Positions 17,037 through 24,887 of a stretch of DNA of 64,000 bases are shown piece by piece. How positions within the stretch are numbered: position 1 is the stretch's first letter; the number at the start of each line of letters is the position of its first letter. The notes beneath the pieces were generated by a model. The model saw only the letters and a list, made by a program, of their open reading frames with translations. It did no database searches and had not been told where the DNA came from. Source of the DNA: Opitutia bacterium (lineage in GTDB: Bacteria; Verrucomicrobiota; Verrucomicrobiia; Opitutales; Opitutaceae); the NCBI GenBank assembly GCA_016187945.1, contig JACPIT010000002.1, forward strand, positions 186,001 to 250,000, given 5' to 3'. A program made the translations under genes and the position numbers.

Positions 17037-18100
17037 ACTGGTCGAGGCACAACGGCGTGCGCTATGCGATCGCGTTGCTGGCGCCGCCGGCGGCCACCGC
17101 GCTTCGGTTGCCGTTGCACCCGCTGTTGGGCGACGGCGTGCCGTTTCTTCTGTTTTTCCCGACGATCATGGCCGTCGGCTGGCTCGGCGGATTCGGGCCG
17201 GCGGTGCTGGCGACCTTCGTGTCGGTGACGGCGGTGAATCTTTGGGTGCTGCCGGTCGAGGCGAGATGGGATTTCACCGACGTGCACGAGATGACGCGCA
17301 TGGCGCTGTTCGTGGTCTCGGGCGTGATCATCGGAGCGTTGTGCGGGGCGTTGCATCGGACGCGGCACGATCTCGAGCGGCACGCGGCGGAGCTGGAGCG
17401 GCGCGTGACCGAGCGCACGCTGCACCTCCAGCAGGCGCTGCGCGACATGGAGGCGTTTTCGTTTTCGGTGTCGCACGACGTGCGCACGCCGTTGCGGGCG
17501 CTGAAGGCGTATTCGGAAATCCTCGTCGAGGATGCGTCCACGCTCGCGCCGGAGGAGCGGGTGCGTTACGCGCAGCGCATCCACGCCAGTGCCAACCGGC
17601 TCGATCAGCTCGCGACGGACTTGCTGGCGTTCGCGCGTCTTTCGTCGAGCGAGATGCCGCTGACGGCGGTGGCGTTGCGCGCGACGGTCGACGAAACGGT
17701 GGGGCGTCTCGGGGCCGGCGAGCGCGTGCAGGTGGACGTGCCGGCGGCGGCGCGGGTGCGCGGCAACGAGGTGGCGCTCCAGCAGGCGGTCGCGAATCTG
17801 TTGGACAACGCGCTGCGGTTCGTCGCTCCGGGCGTGGTGCCGCGGGTGGTGGTGACGAGCGAGCGCGCGGGCGAGTTCGTGCGTCTGACGGTGGCGGACA
17901 ACGGCATCGGCGTCGCGCCGGAGTATCAGCGGAAAATATTCGAAATGTTCGAGCGGCTGGAGCCGACGAAGTATCCGGGCACGGGCATCGGTCTGGCGCT
18001 CGTGCAACGCGCGGCGGAGCGGATGGGCGGACGTGTCGGCGTGCAATCGGAGCTGGGGCGCGGCAGCCGCTTCTGGATCGAAGTGCGCGCGGCGGATTGA
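17033..18100 (+). CDS. DUF4118-type sensor histidine kinase
   Basis: 355 residues from GTG 17033, overlapping the exosortase stop (GTGA). The N-terminal DUF4118-like module with about four membrane segments (residues 10-105) resembles the KdpD membrane part. A short coiled coil is followed by HisKA with phospho-acceptor His148 (SHDVRTPLRALKAYS) and HATPase with N box (NLLDNALRF), DNGIG and GTGIGLALVQ. There is no response regulator beside it, so its partner is elsewhere. Operon position suggests that it senses a cell-surface or envelope state linked to the exosortase; this is inference. Confidence 0.88.
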   Translation: MNWSRHNGVRYAIALLAPPAATALRLPLHPLLGDGVPFLLFFPTIMAVGWLGGFGPAVLATFVSVTAVNLWVLPVEARWDFTDVHEMTRMALFVVSGVIIGALCGALHRTRHDLERHAAELERRVTERTLHLQQALRDMEAFSFSVSHDVRTPLRALKAYSEILVEDASTLAPEERVRYAQRIHASANRLDQLATDLLAFARLSSSEMPLTAVALRATVDETVGRLGAGERVQVDVPAAARVRGNEVALQQAVANLLDNALRFVAPGVVPRVVVTSERAGEFVRLTVADNGIGVAPEYQRKIFEMFERLEPTKYPGTGIGLALVQRAAERMGGRVGVQSELGRGSRFWIEVRAAD

Positions 18101-18168
18101 GCCGGACTCATGCACCGCTCTGCGAATCGCGCGAATCCGCGCCATGCGCGGGAGGTCTTCTGAACCTA

Positions 18169-18343
18169 AATTTCGCAGAAGATTAACCACTGACGAGCAC
18201 TCAGGCACACTGATGAATGAAAAGGACGAAAAGCGCGGCGTGAGGTGGCTCACCTGCCAGGTGGACGGTCGCGGCGATGCAAGTCTGCTTCGCTGAGTGC
18301 TCATCAGTGAAAATCAGTGGTTCAACTGCGCTTTCTAGGCTGA
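18169..18343. repeat. Inverted-repeat block downstream of the kinase
   Basis: CGCAGAAGATTAACCACTGA … TCAGTGGTTCAACTGCGC with inner inverted arms GAGCACTCAG / CTGAGTGCTC. Related in layout to family H. Confidence 0.65.
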
Positions 18344-18387
18344 ACGAGCTCGGTTGAGTGTCAGCGCTCGCGCCGCGCGACGACACG

Positions 18388-18418
18388 AAAAATCCGCGGT
18401 CGTTGGCGGCCGCGGATT
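18388..18418 (-). terminator. Rho-independent terminator of the M16 protease gene
   Basis: On the minus strand, AATCCGCGG (loop) CCGCGGATT is followed by TTTTT. It lies about 150 bases after the stop codon. Confidence 0.6.
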
Positions 18419-18456
18419 GGAGCGAAGGAGGGGACGGATGCTCGGTTCTCCGAGTT

Positions 18457-18530
18457 GTAGGGCGTAGTCTTGCTGCGCCCGAGCGTGCTGTCGCGAGAGC
18501 GAGAAGGGCGCAGCAAGACTGCGCCCCGAC
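18457..18530. repeat. GCAGCAAGACTGCGCCC hairpin element (family I)
   Basis: GGGCGTAGTCTTGCTGCGCC … GGGCGCAGCAAGACTGCGCC, inverted copies. The same half-unit forms the terminator at 61446-61477. Confidence 0.7.
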
Positions 18531-18563
18531 AAGAATTCGGGGGCGCGCGTCGACGCTCGCGGC

Positions 18564-21398
18564 CTAGTTCGCCTTCTTCGCCTCGGGGAGCGAGATGAAC
18601 TCGCTGGCTTTCGCCGGGTCGAGGTAGCGGTGGGCGAACTCGGTGAGTTCGGCGGTGGTGATCGATTCGAGGTCGCCGAGCCGGTTGCGCGCCCACTCGA
18701 GGCGTTCCGGTTGTTCCTGCGCGGCGGCGAGCACGCTGCCGAGCCAGTAGGGATTGGTGCGGACGGATTGGCGCGCGGAGGTGAGGATCGGCTGCTTGGC
18801 GCGGACGAGTTCCTCCTCGGTGACCCCTTTCTCGAACAGACTCGCGGCGGCGGCCTTCATCGCGTCGGCGACGGCGCGGGCTTTTTCGGGCGCGACGGTG
18901 GCGCTGGCGACGATGTGGCCGTAGCCTTTGTAGGTGTCGCTCAGGCTGGCGCCCGCGTCGGGCGAGTAGGTGTCGCCCATTTCCTCGCGGATTTTCACGC
19001 GGAGGCGGTCGTTGAGGACTTCGGCGAGCATGCTGAGGCGGCGCGAGATCTTGGCGTCGCGGCCGTCGGTGGCCGGCCAGAAGAGTTGCACGACGCCTTT
19101 CGGAATCTCGGTGACGGTGAAGAACTGTTTCGCGACGGGCGCGCCGAAGTCGACGTGGCGCTCGGCGTCGTAGGCGGGCTTCGCCTCGCGCGGTGGGAGC
19201 GCGCCGAAGGTGCGGGCGACGGCGGCGGTGGCGTCCTTCGCGTCGAAGTCGCCGACGATGGCGATTTCGATCGGGCCGCGGGCGAATTGCGGGGCGAGCC
19301 ACGCCTTCGCTTCGGCGAGGGTGCGCGCGGTGGCGGCTTCCTTCGGCGGGATGCCGAAGCGCGCGTCGCCGTTCGCGAGCAGGCGCGGCACTTCGGTTTG
19401 CAGCGGCCACTCGACGGTGTTGGCGCCGCGGGCGTAGTAGGCTTCGACGCCCTTGGCGTAGAGGCGCATCGCTTCGGGGCGGAAACCCGGATCGGTGACG
19501 TAGGCGGCGAGGAGCTGGAGCTGGAGCGCGAGGTCGGTGCGGTTGGTGCCGCCCTGGAAGACGAACGCGTCGCCCGTGATCGTGAAGTTCGTGCCGACGG
19601 TCTTGCCGGCGAGGAGGCGCTGAAGGTCGTCGGCGCTGTGTTGGCCGAGGCCGCCGGAGAGAAAGGTGTTGCCGGTGAAGAAGCCGAGGCCGGGCTGATC
19701 GGCCGGCTCGGTCAAGCGGCCGCCGCCGACGCGCACGCTGAGGCGGACGCGGCCGGCTTCGAAGTCGGTCGGCTTCAGGTTGAGGCGGACGCCGTTGGCG
19801 AAGTCGATCAGCGTCGTGCCGAGGTCGTCGACTTTTTGCTCGTGCTGCACGGCGCCGGGCGCGCCGAAGTTCGTGTAGGCGAACTGCGCCTCCTCGATCT
19901 TGGCGGGCGGCTGCACGGCGACGGCGCGGCTCGCTTCGTAGGCTCCGACGATTTGCTGTTCGGGTTGTTCGAGCGTGAGGTTGCCGGTGACCCAGAGGCG
20001 GCGGCCGGTTTTTTCGTTCCACGTTTCGCGGAGCGCGGCGAGGCAGGCGTCGACCGTGATCTTGTCGAGCGCGGGGGCGAAGAGGTCGAGTTCGGTCTTC
20101 GGGTGGGTGAAGACGTTTTGGTCGACGAAGCTGTCGACGAGCGCCATGGCGAGGCCGTCGGAGCGGCGGGTGGGCGCGGTGCGGACGGCTTGTTCAAGGG
20201 CGTTGCGGAGGCCGGCGACGGCTTCCTTCAACTCGGCGGGCTGGAAACCGAACTGGAGCGCGCGGCGCAGTTCCTGTTCGCCGACGGCGAGGGCGGCGCG
20301 CCATTGCTCGGGCTTGCAGGAGAGTTCGACGGAGGCGTTGCGGAAGAAATCGAATTGCTCCGTGGCGCCGACCTGGCCGCCGATGAAGGGCGCGCCTTCC
20401 TGTTTCGCGAGGACGGAGAGGCGCCGGTTGAGCATGCGCAGAGCGAGCTGGCGCGGGAGGTATTTGAGGCGGTTCGCGGCGGTGTCCGGCTCGTAGTTGT
20501 AAGGCGTGACGGTCTGGATCGAGACTTGGACGGCGCCGGCTTCGCGCTCGGGCAGGAGCTTGGCGACGACGCCTTCGACCGGCGTGATGTGCCCGAGCGA
20601 CGGCTGCGGCGCGGGGAGCGCGCGCGCGGCGACGGGCGAGAGTTTTTCCTTCAACACGGCTTCGATGGCGGCCGGGTCGAAGTCGCCGACGGCGACGACG
20701 CTGATGAGCTCGGGGCGATACCAGGTGTTGTAGAAATCCACGAAGCGCGCGCGCGGCGCCTTGGCGATGACTTCCTCGAGACCGATCGGGATGCGCTGGA
20801 TGAAGCGCGCGTCGGGCAGGAGAAACTCGAACTCGCCGATGAACTGGCGGAACTCCACGGAGTCGCGCGCGCGTTTTTCGCTGAGGATGATGCCGCGCTC
20901 CTTGTTGATCTCGTCCTCGAGGAGCAGCAGGCCGCCCGCGTAGTCGGCGAAGAGCGTGACCGCCTTCTCGACCGTGTCCGGCTTCACGTCGGGGAGCTCG
21001 AGCATGTAGACGGTGCGGTCGAAGCTGGTGAACGCGTTCGTGTCGCCGCCGAAGCTCATGCCGAGGCGCTGGAAAAACTCGACGAGCGTGCCCGGCGCGT
21101 AGTGCGTGCTGCCGTTGAACGCCATGTGCTCGAGGAAGTGGGCGAGGCCGCGCTGGTCGTCCGTCTCGTTGAGCGAGCCCGCGCGCACGACGAAGCGCAG
21201 GCTGGCGCGGTTCTTCGGCTCATGATTCGGCAGGACGGCGTAGCGGATGCCATTATCGAGGCGGCCCCATTTGACCGCGGGATCGACGGGCAGGTCGGAG
21301 GTCTCCTGGGGCAGTTGAGTGGTGATCGGCGCCGCAAACAGCGACGCGACGACGAGGCAGGACAGAAGCGCGATGCGGGACAACATGGCGGAGACCAT
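18564..21398 (-). CDS. M16-family zinc peptidase (pitrilysin type), exported
   Basis: 944 residues with an N-terminal signal peptide (LSRIALLSCLVVASLFAAP). The inverted zinc motif HFLEH (His87, Glu90, His91) and the third ligand region INKERGIILSEK are intact in the first domain. A second M16 repeat without the zinc site follows, as in the fused two-domain PqqL/YhjJ-like proteins. It acts in the periplasm or at the surface, degrading peptides or oligopeptides. ATG 21398 or the in-frame ATG four codons later may start it. It is monocistronic, with a terminator at 18388. Confidence 0.9.
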   Translation of the reverse strand: MVSAMLSRIALLSCLVVASLFAAPITTQLPQETSDLPVDPAVKWGRLDNGIRYAVLPNHEPKNRASLRFVVRAGSLNETDDQRGLAHFLEHMAFNGSTHYAPGTLVEFFQRLGMSFGGDTNAFTSFDRTVYMLELPDVKPDTVEKAVTLFADYAGGLLLLEDEINKERGIILSEKRARDSVEFRQFIGEFEFLLPDARFIQRIPIGLEEVIAKAPRARFVDFYNTWYRPELISVVAVGDFDPAAIEAVLKEKLSPVAARALPAPQPSLGHITPVEGVVAKLLPEREAGAVQVSIQTVTPYNYEPDTAANRLKYLPRQLALRMLNRRLSVLAKQEGAPFIGGQVGATEQFDFFRNASVELSCKPEQWRAALAVGEQELRRALQFGFQPAELKEAVAGLRNALEQAVRTAPTRRSDGLAMALVDSFVDQNVFTHPKTELDLFAPALDKITVDACLAALRETWNEKTGRRLWVTGNLTLEQPEQQIVGAYEASRAVAVQPPAKIEEAQFAYTNFGAPGAVQHEQKVDDLGTTLIDFANGVRLNLKPTDFEAGRVRLSVRVGGGRLTEPADQPGLGFFTGNTFLSGGLGQHSADDLQRLLAGKTVGTNFTITGDAFVFQGGTNRTDLALQLQLLAAYVTDPGFRPEAMRLYAKGVEAYYARGANTVEWPLQTEVPRLLANGDARFGIPPKEAATARTLAEAKAWLAPQFARGPIEIAIVGDFDAKDATAAVARTFGALPPREAKPAYDAERHVDFGAPVAKQFFTVTEIPKGVVQLFWPATDGRDAKISRRLSMLAEVLNDRLRVKIREEMGDTYSPDAGASLSDTYKGYGHIVASATVAPEKARAVADAMKAAAASLFEKGVTEEELVRAKQPILTSARQSVRTNPYWLGSVLAAAQEQPERLEWARNRLGDLESITTAELTEFAHRYLDPAKASEFISLPEAKKAN

Positions 21399-21528
21399 TC
21401 ACGAGTCGGCGCGCGGAGGCAAGTTTCGGCCCGTGGGCAAAACTGGCTAGGCGCGAATCGGGAGAACGCTCCGGTGCGGGCCGTCGGAGGGGCGCCGTCT
21501 TGGTGCGCGCGGCCAGGCCGCGATGCGG

Positions 21529-21581
21529 GGCCGGCGTCTCGCCGGCGAGAACCGACGCTGCAGGCCGGAGGCCTGCGCTAC
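21529..21581. repeat. Two adjacent family C-like hairpins
   Basis: GCCGGCGTCTCGCCGGC (21529-21546) and GCAGGCCGGAGGCCTGCGCTAC (21558-21581, as GCAGGCC/GGCCTGC arms) in the divergent spacer before the DHS-like gene. Confidence 0.7.
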
Positions 21582-21646
21582 TCGGCGCGCCTGCGCACAA
21601 AATTTTTCGTGACCCCGCCGCGCACGAGCCTTCTACTCGACCGAAA

Positions 21647-22696
21647 ATGAAGAAAGCCAAACGCCAGACGAAACGCCCGGAAGACCTCAACGCCGCCCTC
21701 GCAGCGAAAAAGGGACCGGTCTCGCAGTTCATCGCGCATAATTACCGCCACTTCAACGCGGCCGCCTTGCTCGATGCCGCGAAGGGCTACGAGGCCCACC
21801 TCGCCGCGGGTGGCAAGATGCTCGTCACGCTCGCCGGCGCGATGTCGACGGCCGAACTCGGCATCACGCTCGCCGAGATGATCCGCCAGGACAAGGTCCA
21901 CGCCATCGTCTGCACCGGCGCCAATCTCGAGGAGGACATCTTCAACCTTGTTGCGCACGATTACTACGAGCGCGTGCCGCATTACCGCCACCTCACCGCG
22001 GGCGACGAGCAGGCGTTGCTCGACCGGCACATGAACCGCGTCACCGACACGTGCATCCCCGAGGGCGAGGCCATGCGCCGCATCGAGGCCGCCGTCGCGG
22101 AGGAGTGGGTCGCCGCCGACCAGAGCGGGCAGCGCTTCTTCCCGCACGAGTTCATGTATAAAATTCTTCGCTCGGGTAAGCTGACGAAGTTTTACCAGAT
22201 CGACCCGAAGAATTCGTGGATGCTCGCCGCGTGCGAGAAGAACCTCCCGATCGTCGTCCCCGGCTGGGAAGACGCCACGCTCGGCAACATGTATGCCGGC
22301 CGCTGCGTGACCGGTGAGATCAAGAACGTCCACACCGTCCGCACCGGCATCGAATACATGGTGTGGCTCGCCGAGTGGTATACGAAGACCTCGAAACTGC
22401 TGCGCAACGGCGAGGGCTCGATCGGCTTCTTCCAAATCGGCGGCGGCATCGCGGGCGATTTCCCGATCTGCGTCGTGCCGATGCTGCACCAGGATCTCGG
22501 CCGCACCAACGTGCCGCTCTGGGGCTACTTCGCGCAAATCAGCGATTCGACCACGAGCTACGGCAGCTACTCCGGCGCCGTGCCGAACGAGAAGATCACC
22601 TGGGGCAAGCTCGGCGAAAAGACCCCGAAGTTCATCGTCGAGTCCGACGCCACGATCGTCGCGCCGCTGATCTTCTCCTGGGTCTTGGGGAAATAA
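21647..22696 (+). CDS. Deoxyhypusine synthase-like protein
   Basis: 349 residues across the whole DHS fold, from ATG 21647. NAD-binding and polyamine-site blocks are recognisable: LAGAMSTAELG, VCTGANLEEDIFN, SDSTTSYGSYSGAVPNEKIT and WGKL. In eukaryotic DHS the imine-forming Lys sits in a GGG…KHH segment; here the equivalent reads IGGGIAGDFPICVVPML with no Lys. Bacteria lack eIF5A, so the product is likely a polyamine-related metabolite, as proposed for bacterial DHS and homospermidine synthase relatives. Exact substrate unknown. It stands alone; waaA follows after a long hairpin. Confidence 0.85.
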   Translation: MKKAKRQTKRPEDLNAALAAKKGPVSQFIAHNYRHFNAAALLDAAKGYEAHLAAGGKMLVTLAGAMSTAELGITLAEMIRQDKVHAIVCTGANLEEDIFNLVAHDYYERVPHYRHLTAGDEQALLDRHMNRVTDTCIPEGEAMRRIEAAVAEEWVAADQSGQRFFPHEFMYKILRSGKLTKFYQIDPKNSWMLAACEKNLPIVVPGWEDATLGNMYAGRCVTGEIKNVHTVRTGIEYMVWLAEWYTKTSKLLRNGEGSIGFFQIGGGIAGDFPICVVPMLHQDLGRTNVPLWGYFAQISDSTTSYGSYSGAVPNEKITWGKLGEKTPKFIVESDATIVAPLIFSWVLGK

Positions 22697-22704
22697 GGAT
22701 TTTG

Positions 22705-22765
22705 AACCACAGAGGCACAGAGACACGGAGAGAATTGTTCTCTGTGTCTCTGTGCCTTTGTGGTT
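22705..22765. repeat. Long inverted repeat family G
   Basis: AACCACAGAGGCACAGAGAC … GTCTCTGTGCCTTTGTGGTT, nearly perfect arms of about 27 bases. It could also terminate transcription between the DHS-like gene and waaA. Confidence 0.85.
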
Positions 22766-22792
22766 TATTCGTCGGGTAGTCGTTTTTGCCCT

Positions 22793-24076
22793 GTGATCTG
22801 GGTTTACCGCCTTCTCTTTCTCCCGGCGCTCCTCCTCGCGTCGCCGTATTTTCTCTGGCGGATGCGCCGACGCGGCGGCTACGCGGAGGGTTTCACCCAT
22901 CGCTTCGGCGAGGTGCCTGAATTGCCGGCGAAAAACGCCGCGCGCAAACGCGTCTGGCTCCAGGCTGTGAGCGTCGGCGAGATGCTCGCGATCGGACCGC
23001 TGCTCGAAGGGCTGAAGCGCGACGGCTGCGAAACCTACCTGACCACGACGACGAGCACCGGCTACGCGCTCGCGAAGGAAAAATACGCGCTGCTCACGAT
23101 CGGCATTGGCTACTTCCCGCTGGATTTCTGGGCGTTCAACGCGCGCGCGTGGCGGCAGGTGCAGCCCGACCTCTGCCTCCTCATGGAAGGCGAACGCTGG
23201 CCCGAGCACGTCCGCGCGGCCCGCTCGCGCGGCGTGCCGGTGCTGTGCGTGAACGCGCGACTCTCCGACCGCTCCTTCCGCCGCTCGGCGCGCTTCAAGT
23301 GGGCCGTGCGCTCCTCCGCCCGCGGCATCACGCGCGTGCTCACCGCCGCGAAGCGCGACGAGCAACGCTTCCGCGCGCTCGGTTTTCCGCCGGAGCGGCT
23401 CGCGACGACGGGCAATCTGAAACTCGACGTGGCCATCCCGCTGCTCGACGACGCCGCGCGGGCGACGCTGCGTCGCGAAATCGGTTTGCCGGCGGCTGGG
23501 CTCGTGCTGCTCGGCTCGTCGACCTGGTCGGGCGAGGAAGACGCGCTGCTCGAAGCGCTGAAGCAAGCGCGCGCGGACGGGCACGACGTATCGCTGCTGA
23601 TCGTGCCGCGTCACGCCGAGCGCCGCGAAGAGCTGCGCGCGCTGCTCGAGCGCAGCGGCTTTTCGTTTCATTTCCGGTCGCAAGGCGCTGCGCCCGGCCC
23701 GGTCGACGTTGCGGTGGGCGACACGACGGGCGAACTCCGGAAGCTGACGCAACTTGCCGATCTGGTTTTCGTGGGCAAAAGCCTGCCGCCGCACGACGGC
23801 GGTCAGACGCCCGTCGAGGCGGCGATCCTGGGAAAGCCCGTGCTGCACGGGCCGATGATGACGAATTTCCGCGACATCATCCGCTCGCTCACCGACGCCG
23901 CCGCGGTGCGCCGCGTGGCGACGCACGAGGAGCTCGTGCACGTCGCGGTCGAATTGTTGGAAAACGCCGCCGAGCGCGAGCAACTCGCCGCCGCCGCGCG
24001 CGCGTGGAGCGAAGCGAATCGTGGCGCGACGGAGCGCACGCTGGCGGCGATCCGCGCGGAATTGCGCGCGCGCTGA
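22793..24076 (+). CDS. waaA: 3-deoxy-D-manno-octulosonic acid (Kdo) transferase
   Basis: Adds Kdo from CMP-Kdo to lipid A precursors at the cytoplasmic face, showing that the cell makes LPS. 427 residues from GTG 22793: one N-terminal membrane anchor (VYRLLFLPALLLASPYFLW), the GT30 block LQAVSVGEM with catalytic Glu63, then MEGERWPEH, GNLKLD, and the GT-B C-terminal motif GGQTPVEAAILGKPVLHGP. Family length is 420-430. The upstream ATG at 22760 lies in the repeat and is rejected. Confidence 0.93.
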   Translation: MIWVYRLLFLPALLLASPYFLWRMRRRGGYAEGFTHRFGEVPELPAKNAARKRVWLQAVSVGEMLAIGPLLEGLKRDGCETYLTTTTSTGYALAKEKYALLTIGIGYFPLDFWAFNARAWRQVQPDLCLLMEGERWPEHVRAARSRGVPVLCVNARLSDRSFRRSARFKWAVRSSARGITRVLTAAKRDEQRFRALGFPPERLATTGNLKLDVAIPLLDDAARATLRREIGLPAAGLVLLGSSTWSGEEDALLEALKQARADGHDVSLLIVPRHAERREELRALLERSGFSFHFRSQGAAPGPVDVAVGDTTGELRKLTQLADLVFVGKSLPPHDGGQTPVEAAILGKPVLHGPMMTNFRDIIRSLTDAAAVRRVATHEELVHVAVELLENAAEREQLAAAARAWSEANRGATERTLAAIRAELRAR

Positions 24077-24086
24077 GTGTTGAGTG

Positions 24087-24229
24087 GAGGAGCGGCTGCG
24101 TGGCGCGCGCCGCGCTCGAATCGCGGCGTAAAGCCGCTCCTACAGCGGGCGCGTGCGAAGGTTCGGCGTAGCGCGGTGCTTTAGCCTGCGATGGGGAATG
24201 CCGAGCGCGGGCCGAAGCACCGCGCTACC
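24087..24229. repeat. Paired palindromes, families A and B
   Basis: Family A (24087-24144): GAGCGGCTGCG … CGGCGTAAAGCCGCTCCTAC. Family B (24168-24229): GTAGCGCGGTGCTTTAGCC … GAAGCACCGCGCTAC. The same two families sit side by side at 37367-37529 and 42208-42369. Confidence 0.85.
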
Positions 24230-24633
24230 TCGTTAGCCCTCGCTAGCCGAAGAGTGCCGACTCGGGGAGCGCGGCCATCACCTGCGAGGCGATGTCGCGG
24301 GCGGCGGTGGGGCGGGCGATGCGGCGGAGATTGGTGCGCAGCTCGCGTCAACGCGTGGCGTTGTGTGCGAACATGTCTTGACGCGTCTGTGCGATCCCGT
24401 GCGGCGTATAAGCGATGCGCGAGAAATTCGTCGACGGTCAGCGAAATGTCTTTGGCGATCTGTCGGAGAAGGGGTGGAGCGATATCGCGTCCCTTGTGCA
24501 TAGGGACCGTCGTGCCTCGACCATCGGGGTGGCGGTATTGCACATGGGCGCCACGTTGCCGCACCAGCACAAAGCCGAGCCGCTCCAGGATGCGGCAGGT
24601 CTCGGTTGGTTTCAGGACGGGGACCGAGCCCAC
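24181..24633 (-). CDS. hicA: HicA-type mRNA interferase toxin with an abnormal C-terminal extension
   Basis: The first ~75 residues are a normal HicA: dsRBD-like fold, Gly-Ala-His motif with catalytic His30, and RHPDGRGTTVPMHKGRDIAP. HicA cleaves mRNA and is neutralised by HicB. The normal length is 60-80 residues, but no stop occurs here until 24181, so 75 further residues, Arg/Pro/His-rich and of no known family, are added. Part of this tail is the +1-frame reading of a duplicated glycosyltransferase 3' end (24243-24348). The ATG is 2 bases after the hicB stop, so hicB-hicA is one unit with the antitoxin first. The toxin may be active, or crippled by the tail. Confidence 0.8.
   Translation of the reverse strand: MGSVPVLKPTETCRILERLGFVLVRQRGAHVQYRHPDGRGTTVPMHKGRDIAPPLLRQIAKDISLTVDEFLAHRLYAARDRTDASRHVRTQRHALTRAAHQSPPHRPPHRRPRHRLAGDGRAPRVGTLRLARANEVARCFGPRSAFPIAG
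24243..24348 (-). pseudogene. Orphan 3' end of a GT28 glycosyltransferase gene
   Basis: On the minus strand this stretch reads ELRTNLRRIARPTAARDIAS, then QVMAALPESALFG and a TAG stop, in frame. It matches the C-terminus of the intact gene at 24888-26015 (RARPTAARDIATQVLAALPQ region) at most positions. The hicBA pair lies exactly between the fragment and the intact gene. The stretch is overlapped in another frame by the tail of hicA. Confidence 0.8.
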
Positions 24634-24635
24634 GG

Positions 24636-24845
24636 TCAGGCGACCTTGATCGTTTGCGTGCCCACGAACTCGGTCTCGAATTTCGGTTCACCATCCTCCA
24701 GCAGCATGGCGACGACTTCTTGCAAGTTGGCCTGCAATTCGTCGAGGTTGGCCGCTTGAGAATGCGCTCCCGCAAAACCCGGGATGTAGCCAACCAACAG
24801 ACCGGTGACGGGATCCTTTTCGACGACCGCGGTGAAGGTCTTCAT
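24636..24845 (-). CDS. hicB: HicB-like antitoxin, short form
   Basis: 69 residues with the partial RNase-H-like HicB fold: FTAVVEKDPVTGLLVGYIPG, AHSQAANLDELQANLQEVV, ending without the C-terminal HTH or ribbon-helix-helix DNA-binding domain of full-length HicB. Short HicB proteins of this kind still pair with HicA. It is placed directly upstream of hicA with a 2-base gap. Base composition is less GC-rich than the neighbours, consistent with transfer. Confidence 0.85.
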   Translation of the reverse strand: MKTFTAVVEKDPVTGLLVGYIPGFAGAHSQAANLDELQANLQEVVAMLLEDGEPKFETEFVGTQTIKVA

Positions 24846-24887
24846 GTTGCGGAAGCTACGTCCGGACCGGTTCGGAGCAAGTGCCTT

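Noticed and set aside
18630-21650. 1006-residue plus-strand open frame
   Set aside because: Antisense to the M16 protease, whose zinc motif and signal peptide are on the other strand.
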